Shown here: positions 54,379 through 61,975 of the stretch, one piece after another
Numbering within the stretch: position 1 is the stretch's first letter
Layout of the letters: every line of letters begins with the position of its first letter
Source: JAAZMA01 sp036720245
GTDB taxonomy: Bacteria > Bacillota > Clostridia > Tissierellales > Tepidimicrobiaceae
Assembly (NCBI GenBank): GCA_036720245.1
Contig: DAIMNI010000005.1
Span: 1-61,975, forward strand
Length of the DNA stretch: 61,975 bases
Direction: 5' to 3'
Translations under genes and position numbers: made by a program
The notes under the pieces: generated by a model
The model's input: only the letters and a program-made list of their open reading frames with translations
Told to the model about the DNA's origin: nothing
The model's database searches: none

Positions 54379-57300
54379 TTAAAAACCTATATCCTCAATT
54401 TTCCATCCACTTTTTTCTGATTCTTTTTTCATAAATACTGTATATGGCAAAATTCCGTCTTCATGGGTTATAGCTTTTTTGAATTTATAATCTGCACTAG
54501 CCCTGTATCTTAAAATTTCAGGATTTGGATTTTTCTCATCTAGTTTTTCTATTTTTAATAATTTTACACTTTTAATATTGTCGAAATAATCGTCAGCTTT
54601 TTTATTATAAAGTTCCCTATTGCTCATATTAGCAGATAAATCCAAACCTATATTTGACTTTGTTCTGGCAAGACATGCCTTTGCTCTTTTCACATCATGG
54701 GAATCTAAAGCTTCAAAATATATCTTTATTATTTCCTCAGGGCTTAATTTTGCCAATTCTTTTTCCAGCTTATTATCATAATCAATATAATCTTGAACCC
54801 ATTCATCCCAATCTTTATTTACTATATCTTCTAAGTCTTTTCTGTCAAGAGAACAAGTAAAAGACTCATGTCTTCCAGCATCTATATATGCTCCTATAAT
54901 CTTTCCATCCTTTTTTAATATAATACCCCTTGCATTAAGTCTAGGTTCCATATATTCAGGAAGTGGTTCTCTTAATCTATATATTTCTGCTACTATATTA
55001 TTACCTAAATATTTGCTAAAATCTAATCCTACACTTTTAGACAATTCGTTATTATATGCCCAATATAATTTTGTAGGATGTTCTCCTACTTCGTGTTTTA
55101 AATCAGAAGGCAATTTTTCATTTATGGTGTTTATTCTATAATCAACAGTCCAATTATATTTTTCAAATAGTTTAACCACCTCCGTATCAATATCAGTTTC
55201 ATATTTTCCATATTCAATTAAATCTAGAATATATCTAAAAAAATCGTATTTTGGTTCTAGTTTTCCACCATTTATTTCTATAAAGCCTATATTATATAAG
55301 GTATCAAAAGTAAATTTAATTTCTTTTTTTTCGTTGTCAATATCTGTAAGGATTAGCTTATTATCTTTATAGGCCATATCTCTTATTTTGCTCATTTTTT
55401 CTTTATCTTGAATTGGCTGACTTTCCTCCAACATATCTACAATAGCGTTTATCATTTTTTTATCTTTAATAGATATAGGGTTTTCATTGTTCAAATAATG
55501 ATTATTATCATTAAAAATTACTTCTATGCTTTTTATATTGCTTGTATATTTATTGCTTATATCTTTATTACTTGTATATTTATTATTTTCATTGCTTTTA
55601 AAATGCCCTTCTCCTTTACCTAAAAATATATCCATAGTTTCCTCTACTTTTATATGTCCATAAAACCCAGAGGCTCTACCTTCATTGTAATAATCCAAAA
55701 TAATATTATCTGCTAATATTTCCTCTTTGCCATTGTCTAATATTATTAAATTATAGTACCCATCACCTCTATATCTAATAAATAATATACTATCTTCAGA
55801 TATGCTTATAGGCATAAAATCGAAATGCTCTCCATCTGTTATCTTTTTTACTTTGGAAGTCTTTAAATCGTATTCATAAATATTGTGGGGTTTGTTTTCC
55901 CATTTTATAAATTCTTCATTGTAATCAAAGTCTTTAGAAGTATCTACGGCTTGTGTTGCTGAATACAATAGTTTCTCCCCATCTAATGTAAAATTTGGAG
56001 TCATAGCAACTAAATCTTTATCCATAAAATCAATTTTATTATAGACATTATTTTTATCTATATCTAGCAAAACTACTTCTTTATTTAAAATCATTTCCCT
56101 AGCACTGCCTTCAATCAGACCAATTAGTTTGTTGCTTTTTGGATTTATAGTTAAATGATCTTTATAAGGTAGTACTGTTATATCCTTGAAATCCTTGTAA
56201 ATTTTATTCTTCACATCATATATCCCAAGACCTATTCCATCAGTACTTAGGGAACCTGATGCAGATTTCTCCATAATATAAATATATTTTCCATCATCAG
56301 TTATATCCCATATTCTTGGGTCATAGCCAAGCATTTGATCTGTGGATTTTCTACCTTCTATTATGGTATCTATGGTGAATTCTCCATCTTTTCTTGGCCT
56401 TATTTCTACTATACCAGCATTATAGCTAAATTCATCATTGCCAATAGTCCATTTGGATATTCTGTTTACATAAATAGTTCCAGTTTTAGAAACCTTGAAA
56501 TTTTTATAATAATAATCATCTATAAATTCTTGCGTACTTTGAACTTTTCCCTTGGGTTTCATATCATAAATAGCAAAACCTGCTTCATCTGTGGAATAGA
56601 TTATAGTGTCTTTATCTACCCAATCATAGGATACTATTTTTTCGGCTAATTTATCTGAATTGCCATTTTCAAAATCAAATACATATAGATCTTTATCATA
56701 AGTATATGCTACATAATCTCCAGTTGTTGAAATAATAGGATAACCGAATTCTTTTTCTTTGTATCTTTCATAGATTTTTATTTCTTCTCCACCATTTAAA
56801 TAGGAATAATATAATCCATCATCCTTGATATATACTACAAAAAAAGCATTCCCCCTTGCAGATGTTGACATTACAGTACAGGCTATGGTAAATCCAGATG
56901 ATATTATTACAACTATTGCAAATAGGGAAATAATAAGTCTTTTCTTAGAATTCTTTTTAAAAAACAGCATATTCTCAAGTCTAGATTTCAATTCCATTCC
57001 ATTGGAACTCATCGCTGTTGTTAAAGCATATCTTCTATCATTGGAATTATCTATTAATTTTAAAATAGTTTCCCCATAATATTTTCTATCTTCTATTTCC
57101 ATTTCATTTACTACTTTTTCATCAATGGAGCATTCACAATATATATCCATATTCTTTAATAATATATAAACTATTGGATTAAACCAATGAATTACATTTA
57201 CAATAAAACTAAAGGCCTTTACTAGAATATCTTTTCTTTTATAATGATTTAGTTCATGTAAAAATATCATTTTAAAAGTTTTTTCATCTTCATTTGTATT

Positions 57301-57957
57301 TGGAATTAACACTGTTGGATTAAATATGCCTATTAACATTGGGGAGCCAATACATTGGCAGTTTCTCAAATTTATATTTTTGCCTATATTTAATTCATCT
57401 TTACATCTATTAAATATTTCTAGAATTTCTATATCTTGAACTTCTAAGCTACTCTTTAAAATAGCAGATTTAAATTTTATATATGGAATAATTTTTAGTA
57501 AAAATAAAATAATCATTCCAATTAGCCAAGTGTATAATAGTATATCTTTATAGGAATTAATATTAAAATCTTTTCTAGTATATTTATCAGTTTTAGTTTC
57601 TGTTACGGTAGAGTTTTTATATTGTGCTTCATCCCTATGCCTATCTTCACCATATATCTCTCCCGTATCTTGAACTTCTGGTATATCACCCACATTTTCC
57701 CTTTTAGTCATTATATCCAAATCATTAGGCTCTTGAATTTCTACTTTAGACATATTGGGTATGATACCATTAGAAATCATAGGAAAATTTATAATATTTC
57801 CTATGGGCAAGACAAAGAAGATTAAAATAATAATAAAGACTTTATAATGCCAAGAGGCACTAAAATTCTTTTTAGTTAAGGGTTTTATTATTTGAAATAT
57901 GAAAAACAAAATACTACCTATAATAGACATGCTAAATACAGTTTTTAAAACTTCCAT
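54379..57957 (-). CDS. BlaR1/MecR1-type M56 peptidase with a giant extracytoplasmic sensor
   Basis: A 1192-residue protein. Residues 1-365 are the BlaR1 fold, with membrane helices near 9-25, 40-58, 138-158, 245-268 and 341-361, and the zinc motif HELNH at 234-238 with a CSIDEKVVNE third-ligand region. Instead of a penicillin-binding sensor, the outer part has a propeller-like region (about 370-780; repeated YIYxxD or VYxxDLxTxx-like strands), a middle domain of unknown type, and a C-terminal DUF4829-like domain (LSPEEIIKIYFEALDSHDVK). It abuts a BlaI gene by 1 base, so it is likely its partner. Confidence 0.82.
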   Translation of the reverse strand: MEVLKTVFSMSIIGSILFFIFQIIKPLTKKNFSASWHYKVFIIILIFFVLPIGNIINFPMISNGIIPNMSKVEIQEPNDLDIMTKRENVGDIPEVQDTGEIYGEDRHRDEAQYKNSTVTETKTDKYTRKDFNINSYKDILLYTWLIGMIILFLLKIIPYIKFKSAILKSSLEVQDIEILEIFNRCKDELNIGKNINLRNCQCIGSPMLIGIFNPTVLIPNTNEDEKTFKMIFLHELNHYKRKDILVKAFSFIVNVIHWFNPIVYILLKNMDIYCECSIDEKVVNEMEIEDRKYYGETILKLIDNSNDRRYALTTAMSSNGMELKSRLENMLFFKKNSKKRLIISLFAIVVIISSGFTIACTVMSTSARGNAFFVVYIKDDGLYYSYLNGGEEIKIYERYKEKEFGYPIISTTGDYVAYTYDKDLYVFDFENGNSDKLAEKIVSYDWVDKDTIIYSTDEAGFAIYDMKPKGKVQSTQEFIDDYYYKNFKVSKTGTIYVNRISKWTIGNDEFSYNAGIVEIRPRKDGEFTIDTIIEGRKSTDQMLGYDPRIWDITDDGKYIYIMEKSASGSLSTDGIGLGIYDVKNKIYKDFKDITVLPYKDHLTINPKSNKLIGLIEGSAREMILNKEVVLLDIDKNNVYNKIDFMDKDLVAMTPNFTLDGEKLLYSATQAVDTSKDFDYNEEFIKWENKPHNIYEYDLKTSKVKKITDGEHFDFMPISISEDSILFIRYRGDGYYNLIILDNGKEEILADNIILDYYNEGRASGFYGHIKVEETMDIFLGKGEGHFKSNENNKYTSNKDISNKYTSNIKSIEVIFNDNNHYLNNENPISIKDKKMINAIVDMLEESQPIQDKEKMSKIRDMAYKDNKLILTDIDNEKKEIKFTFDTLYNIGFIEINGGKLEPKYDFFRYILDLIEYGKYETDIDTEVVKLFEKYNWTVDYRINTINEKLPSDLKHEVGEHPTKLYWAYNNELSKSVGLDFSKYLGNNIVAEIYRLREPLPEYMEPRLNARGIILKKDGKIIGAYIDAGRHESFTCSLDRKDLEDIVNKDWDEWVQDYIDYDNKLEKELAKLSPEEIIKIYFEALDSHDVKRAKACLARTKSNIGLDLSANMSNRELYNKKADDYFDNIKSVKLLKIEKLDEKNPNPEILRYRASADYKFKKAITHEDGILPYTVFMKKESEKSGWKIEDIGF

Positions 57958-57958
57958 A

Positions 57959-58324
57959 TCACACCCTCCTAATCCAGTCCTTTAATTCTTCTATATCTTC
58001 TTCATCTATCTTTTCATTATTGTATAGGGATGCTACTAAAGACTTTACGCTACCACCATACATTTCATCTAGAAAATCATCAGCTTGATAGGATTTATAT
58101 TCATCCTTACTTATAGTAGGAGAATAATAATTAATTCTACCTTCTTTTCTTACTTTCAGTACATTTTTATCTACTAGCCGACTGGCTAATGTCAGTATAG
58201 TAGTATGTTTCCATTTATCCTTTTCTAATTTTTCAATTATATCTGCTGTAGTAACTTCATCTTCCGCAGCCCAGATGATTTCCATTATTTCGTATTCTGC
58301 ATCTGAAATTTTAATTATATTCAT
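57959..58324 (-). CDS. blaI: BlaI/MecI-family repressor
   Basis: About 121 residues, winged-helix DNA-binding (ISDAEYEIMEIIWAAEDEVT, HTTILTLASRLVDKNVL) and a C-terminal dimer helix. It represses its own operon and is cleaved by the BlaR1-type peptidase. The ATG at 58324 is preceded by AGGAG. No beta-lactamase gene is next to it. Confidence 0.92.
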   Translation of the reverse strand: MNIIKISDAEYEIMEIIWAAEDEVTTADIIEKLEKDKWKHTTILTLASRLVDKNVLKVRKEGRINYYSPTISKDEYKSYQADDFLDEMYGGSVKSLVASLYNNEKIDEEDIEELKDWIRRV

Positions 58325-58343
58325 AAAACCCACTCCTCTTATT

Positions 58344-58395
58344 CTACATTATGTAGTGATGATTTAATTTTACACTATGTAGAAGGTGAAGTCAA
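58344..58395 (-). promoter_or_regulatory. blaI promoter with two BlaI operators
   Basis: TTGACT (58390-58395) and TAAAAT (58367-58372) with a 17-base spacer. Two dyads match the BlaI/MecI TACA-N3-TGTA type: CTACATTATGTAG (58344-58356, downstream of the -10) and TACACTATGTA (58371-58381, between -35 and -10). Their placement implies autorepression. Confidence 0.8.
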
Positions 58396-58414
58396 GGGCT
58401 TTTTGAATAAAAGC

Positions 58415-58449
58415 AAAGCTATTCTAAAATAAAATTTTAGAATAGCTTT
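58415..58449. terminator. Terminator of the Uma2 gene
   Basis: AAAGCTATTCTAAAAT and its complement ATTTTAGAATAGCTTT make a 16-base-pair stem between Uma2 and the blaI promoter. Confidence 0.75.
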
Positions 58450-58467
58450 ATATAATATCATAAACCT

Positions 58468-59022
58468 CTACTCAAATATATCATCCAAATCAATCTCTAA
58501 ATCCTCGAATATACTAGACCTTACTATGTCTCCTTTAGAGTATATATTTGGTTCAGAATAGTGCCCATCTTCTTTTAGTATAAATACTTGAATTGTACTA
58601 TTTTTAGGAGATACTATCCAATATTCTTTTACTCCGAATTTCATATATAATCCCATTTTTTTAATAAAATCATTAGATGCTGTAGATGGAGATAGTACCT
58701 CTACAACGAGAGTAGGTACTCCATTGTAATTTTGTTCTCCTAATCCCTTTTTATCACATATTACAGTTAAATCTGGCTGCACCTTATGGGTTTTTCCTTC
58801 ATCTTCTAGAACTACATCAAAGAGAGCCACAAAATGCATACACTCTTTACCCTTAAAATAGATACCAAATTCAGTAGATAAATTAGTTACAGCCAATTGA
58901 TGTACAACTGAAGGGGCTGCTAATAAATATATTTCCCCATCAATAAATTCTAGATTATCATTGGAATTCATGTCTATTTTTAAAAATTCCTCATAGCTAA
59001 TGTTTTTTCCCTTAGGAAGCAT
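58468..59022 (-). CDS. Uma2-family PD-(D/E)XK nuclease-like protein
   Basis: A 184-residue Uma2 (DUF820) protein. The restriction-like core has HKVQPDLTVICDKKGLG, TLVVEVLSPSTASNDFIKK and KEYWIVSPKNSTIQVFIL, with Asp, Glu and Lys in the expected order. Uma2 genes are often scattered singletons and some are toxin-antitoxin or mobile-linked. No partner is evident here. Confidence 0.88.
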   Translation of the reverse strand: MLPKGKNISYEEFLKIDMNSNDNLEFIDGEIYLLAAPSVVHQLAVTNLSTEFGIYFKGKECMHFVALFDVVLEDEGKTHKVQPDLTVICDKKGLGEQNYNGVPTLVVEVLSPSTASNDFIKKMGLYMKFGVKEYWIVSPKNSTIQVFILKEDGHYSEPNIYSKGDIVRSSIFEDLEIDLDDIFE

Positions 59023-59124
59023 GTTTTTACCTCCAATCTCTTTTAGTTAAATTATATCATATAATACTTTGCTATAGGGAAGGTTTTAGTCTACCACTGA
59101 AACACAAAAAGGTTAAACCCTTCA

Positions 59125-60015
59125 TTAATCTTGTGCCCTCTCCAAACCACTAACAAACCTATTTGCCGCAGGAGATAATGATACAGTCTTTAAAAAGCAG
59201 ACTCCTATAGCCCTTTTCGGTATCTCTTCTGCCAATTTAATCTCATATAAACTTCCATCATCTAAATATTCCTTAGAAAATTCCTTTACCACACAGGATA
59301 TGCCCAAGTTAATCTTTGCAAACTCTAACAATAAATCATGGGAACCTAATTCAATTTCTGGTTCAATTTTAACCCCTTTTGACAATATATATTTTTCTAC
59401 ATATTGTCTAGAATTAGATTTAGGTTCAAGTAATATTAGGGGCAATTCTGCTAATTCATTAAAATTCAAAGGTATAGAACTTTTATCTTTATATTCCTCT
59501 CCACAAACAAATATATCGTGGATATCCATCAATTCTTTTATCTTGAGTTGAGAACTGTCAATTGGAAGATTACAAATTGCAATATCAATCTCTCCAGATT
59601 TTAATAATTTACCAAGTTCTAAACTTGTACGGTTTATAATTTTTAGTTTAATATTTGGATACTTGCTATGAAATTCTTCCAAAAAAGGTAATAGAAAAAA
59701 ACGAGAAATAGTATCCCCAACTCCTATTCTTAACTCTCCTGCCATAAGATTTTTGACTTCCATAATCTTCTTTTCCCCTACATCAATTAAATTAATACCT
59801 GAACTTGCGTATTCAAATAAAACTTCCCCTTCATTTGTAAGAACCACTCCCCTAGGTACTCGTGTAAACAAACGTATTTCTAATTCATTTTCTAACTGCA
59901 TAATTGCTTGACTAACAGCTGGCTGTGTCATGTATAGAAATTCTGCAGCCTTAGAAAAACTTCCACGTCTCGCCACTTCACAAAAAATTTTATATAAATC
60001 TAGTTTGATAGACAT
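59125..60015 (-). CDS. LysR-family transcriptional regulator
   Basis: About 296 residues. The N-terminal HTH is LYKIFCEVARRGSFSKAAEF and LYMTQPAVSQAIMQLENELE. The effector domain follows from about residue 90. The ATG at 60015 has AAGAGGTG upstream. It is divergent from a CofE-like gene, sharing a 118-base gap, so it likely regulates that gene. Confidence 0.93.
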   Translation of the reverse strand: MSIKLDLYKIFCEVARRGSFSKAAEFLYMTQPAVSQAIMQLENELEIRLFTRVPRGVVLTNEGEVLFEYASSGINLIDVGEKKIMEVKNLMAGELRIGVGDTISRFFLLPFLEEFHSKYPNIKLKIINRTSLELGKLLKSGEIDIAICNLPIDSSQLKIKELMDIHDIFVCGEEYKDKSSIPLNFNELAELPLILLEPKSNSRQYVEKYILSKGVKIEPEIELGSHDLLLEFAKINLGISCVVKEFSKEYLDDGSLYEIKLAEEIPKRAIGVCFLKTVSLSPAANRFVSGLERAQD

Positions 60016-60133
60016 ATAAGCACCTCTTATATCTAATATCATATATATTTATTTTACTTATATCATAAAGTAGCATATATTACAAGTGAGAGATTCTTTA
60101 TTCTTCTCAAAATAAATTTAAGGAGAGATTAGA

Positions 60134-61333
60134 ATGGAAAGAATAGTTGGAACTGTTTCTAGGGGTGTTCGTGCTCCAATTATGAAAGAGGGAGATGATA
60201 TTGTAAAAATAGTAGTAAATACTATACTAAAAGCTTCAGAGATAGAAGGTTTTACTATTAATGATAAAGACATCATCTCTATAACTGAATCCGTAGTTGC
60301 TAGAACTCAAGGAAACTATGCAAGTATCAGTGATATTTCAAAAGACATTGTTTCAAAATTTGGAGAAGATACTATTGGAGTAATATTTCCTATTCTAAGT
60401 CGCAATCGTTTTGGGACCTGTCTTCATGGCATTGCAAAGGGAAGTAAAAAAATTATATTAATGCTTCAATATCCTTCAGACGAGGTAGGTAATCCACTAG
60501 TAAGTTTAGATGAACTAGATGAAAAAGGTATTAATCCTTGGACAGATACTTTAACAGAAAAAGAGTTTAGAAAATTATTTGGATATAAAAAACATCCTTT
60601 TACTAATATTGATTATATTTATTATTACAAAAAAATAGTGGAAAGTCATGGAACTGAATGCCAAATAATATTTTCAAATAATCCTAAAACTATATTAGAT
60701 TATACAAAAAGTGTGCTAGTATGCGATATTCACTCTAGGTTTAGAACGAAGAAAATATTAAAAGAAAATGGTGGAGAAAAAATTTATGGTCTTGACGATA
60801 TATTGACTACATCTATTAATGGCAGTGGCTACAATGATGCTTATGGTCTTTTAGGTTCTAATATGGCCACAGAAGAAAAAGTAAAACTTTTCCCGCGGGA
60901 TTGTCAATCTATTGTAGATGAAATCCAATCTAGATTTGAAGAAAAAACAGGAAAAACTGTTGAAGTAATGATATATGGAGATGGGGCTTTTAAAGATCCT
61001 ATAGGAAAGATTTGGGAACTAGCTGACCCTATAGTGTCTCCAGCTTATACTAAAGGGCTTGAAGGTACCCCTAATGAAATTAAATTAAAATATCTTGCTG
61101 ATAATAATTTTGCTGATTTAAAGGGAGAAGAGCTTGAAAAAGCTATCTTTGAATACATTGACAATAAAGAATCCACATTCATAGATAATACAGAAGCATT
61201 AGGTACTACCCCTAGAAAACTTACTGATCTGATAGGCTCACTTTCTGATTTAACTTCTGGAAGCGGGGATAAGGGTACACCTATTGTGTATATACAAGGT
61301 TATTTTGATAATTATATAAGACAAGTTTATTAA
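60134..61333 (+). CDS. CofE-like (F420-0:gamma-glutamyl ligase family) protein
   Basis: A 399-residue protein related to coenzyme F420-0:L-glutamate ligase. Segments DIISITESVVARTQGNYASI, GVIFPILSRNRFGTCLHGIA and VMIYGDGAFKDPIGKIWELA are typical. This longer type occurs in Clostridia that are not known to make F420, so the substrate is probably another gamma-glutamyl acceptor. The ribosome site is AAGGAGAG. Divergent from a LysR gene. Confidence 0.82.
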   Translation: MERIVGTVSRGVRAPIMKEGDDIVKIVVNTILKASEIEGFTINDKDIISITESVVARTQGNYASISDISKDIVSKFGEDTIGVIFPILSRNRFGTCLHGIAKGSKKIILMLQYPSDEVGNPLVSLDELDEKGINPWTDTLTEKEFRKLFGYKKHPFTNIDYIYYYKKIVESHGTECQIIFSNNPKTILDYTKSVLVCDIHSRFRTKKILKENGGEKIYGLDDILTTSINGSGYNDAYGLLGSNMATEEKVKLFPRDCQSIVDEIQSRFEEKTGKTVEVMIYGDGAFKDPIGKIWELADPIVSPAYTKGLEGTPNEIKLKYLADNNFADLKGEELEKAIFEYIDNKESTFIDNTEALGTTPRKLTDLIGSLSDLTSGSGDKGTPIVYIQGYFDNYIRQVY

Positions 61334-61388
61334 GGGGACACACCTCTTTCCTAAGGTCAGACGGTCTATCTTTCTGAGGAATGTCCCC
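61334..61388. repeat. REP-like palindrome with GGGGACA ends
   Basis: GGGGACA (61334-61340) and TGTCCCC (61382-61388) bracket an imperfect hairpin (TTCCTAAG...CTGAGGAA). It starts 4 bases past the stop of the CofE-like gene. GGGGAC-type palindromes are common Gram-positive REP elements. Confidence 0.6.
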
Positions 61389-61417
61389 ATCGTATGCCCT
61401 ATAGTCATTTTATTAAA

Positions 61418-61741
61418 TCAATCAATAAGGTTTTCATCTTTCATTCTTCCTAATGAATCATTAATTGATTTCTCAAGTTCTTCTTGAATTGAATAATACA
61501 CTGCTATTTGCATTAATGCAACCATCGCTTGTTTAATTTCATTTGATAAAGCTTCTTTGCTTGGTTCACCATATTTTAGCCTTTTTATACCCGTATCTTC
61601 GAAATGATTAACCTCACTTGCTACCTCGCCACATTCCTCGATTTTTTCATATATTGTAGATAATAAAGGAAGTTCATTAACACTAGCAGCCTGTGCTATT
61701 ATTTTTTGGAATAGGTATAACTGTTGTTTCTCTAATCCCAT
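61418..61741 (-). CDS. MazG-like nucleotide pyrophosphohydrolase family protein
   Basis: About 107 residues, with a MazG-like helical core: YEKIEECGEVASEVNHFED (the ExxE metal ligands) and LSNEIKQAMVALMQIAVYYS. MazG-type enzymes remove aberrant NTPs. The ATG at 61741 is preceded by GGGTGATAATT. Identity to the family is moderate by eye. Confidence 0.65.
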   Translation of the reverse strand: MGLEKQQLYLFQKIIAQAASVNELPLLSTIYEKIEECGEVASEVNHFEDTGIKRLKYGEPSKEALSNEIKQAMVALMQIAVYYSIQEELEKSINDSLGRMKDENLID

Positions 61742-61867
61742 AATTATCACCCTATTTATATATTATATATAATATCATATAATCCCTAAAAGAAAGTATA
61801 CTTTTCCCTAGAAAATCTTAAAACTTATAATATAATTTTAATCTATTTAATTTTCTAAAAAACCTGC

Positions 61868-61873
61868 TATAAT
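61868..61873 (+). promoter_or_regulatory. -10 element upstream of the TrkA-like gene
   Basis: TGCTATAAT with an extended TGC, 37 bases before the ATG. No good -35 is seen. Confidence 0.4.
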
Positions 61874-61910
61874 AGTTCTATGTTACTGATTAATTAGGAG
61901 TGAATAATAA

Positions 61911-61975
61911 ATGAAAGTAATGATTGTAGGCGCAGGAAAACTAGGTTACAAACTAGCAGAACTAATGGATAATGA
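61911..61975 (+). CDS. TrkA-like NAD-binding protein, cut by the window end
   Basis: Only the first 21 residues are visible: MKVMIVGAGKLGYKLAELMD. The GxGxxG Rossmann start at VGAGKLG fits TrkA/KtrA-type potassium uptake regulators (RCK domain). An AGGAGTGAATAATAA site precedes the ATG. Confidence 0.7.
   Translation, partial: MKVMIVGAGKLGYKLAELMDN

Overview
The window reads as chromosome of a low-GC, strictly fermentative Gram-positive anaerobe of the class Clostridia, possibly near Tissierellales; the genus is my guess. The grounds are the A/T-rich codon use, strong AGGAGG ribosome sites, a six-gene Rnf complex in the order C-D-G-E-A-B, a selenocysteine pathway whose SelD is itself a selenoprotein, an L27 with a cleavable N-terminus beside its Prp protease, and the clostridial maf-radC-mreBCD-pbp2-minCDE ... 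rng-rplU-prp-rpmA-obg-yhbY-nadD-yqeK-lcp-rsfS gene order.

Layout. 0.1-5.6 kb (minus): a metal/Fe-S type cluster with two NifX-like proteins (one broken by an in-frame TAA), two MinD-like ATPases with inserted ferredoxin domains, DUF134, a Fur-family regulator, a DUF89 phosphatase, an Mrp ATPase and a Gly/Arg/Tyr-rich DUF5320 protein. 5.7-8.7 kb: a frameshifted radical SAM gene, pyridoxal kinase, a second radical SAM gene and a truncated second copy of the DUF5320 gene with its promoter. 8.8-14.8 kb: only the 5' half of tRNA-Sec, an orphan response regulator, then selB-selA-selD (Sec at codon 14) behind comEA. 15-38 kb: cell wall, ribosome maturation and cell-shape/division genes; rplU (L21) has an internal deletion with frameshift, and an apbE/FMN-lipoprotein pair sits between minE and an M23-like gene. 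38-44 kb: rnfCDGEAB with a NusG-II protein and a Gx transporter. 44-51 kb: dinB, tRNA-Leu(GAG), a peptide-binding lipoprotein, a lytic transglycosylase, coaE, polA, and a plus-strand tRNA-Leu(CAA). 51-62 kb: a flavin oxidoreductase, a beta-CASP nuclease, a BlaI/BlaR1-like pair with an unusual giant sensor, Uma2, LysR divergent from a CofE-like ligase, a MazG-like protein, and the start of a TrkA-like gene.

How the parts connect. Rnf couples ferredoxin:NAD+ electron flow to an ion gradient. ApbE, some distance downstream on the same strand, could flavinylate RnfG, RnfD and the two-site FMN lipoprotein beside it. SelA, SelB and SelD need tRNA-Sec, yet the copy here lacks its T arm, so an intact copy must lie elsewhere if the pathway works. 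Four interrupted loci (NifX, radical SAM, L21, tRNA-Sec) in one window raise the question of sequence or assembly error against genuine decay.

No CRISPR array, insertion sequence, rRNA or prophage was found. The most promising undescribed systems are the MinD-ferredoxin/NifX/DUF5320/DUF89 cluster and the BlaR1-like peptidase fused to a large propeller-like sensor.
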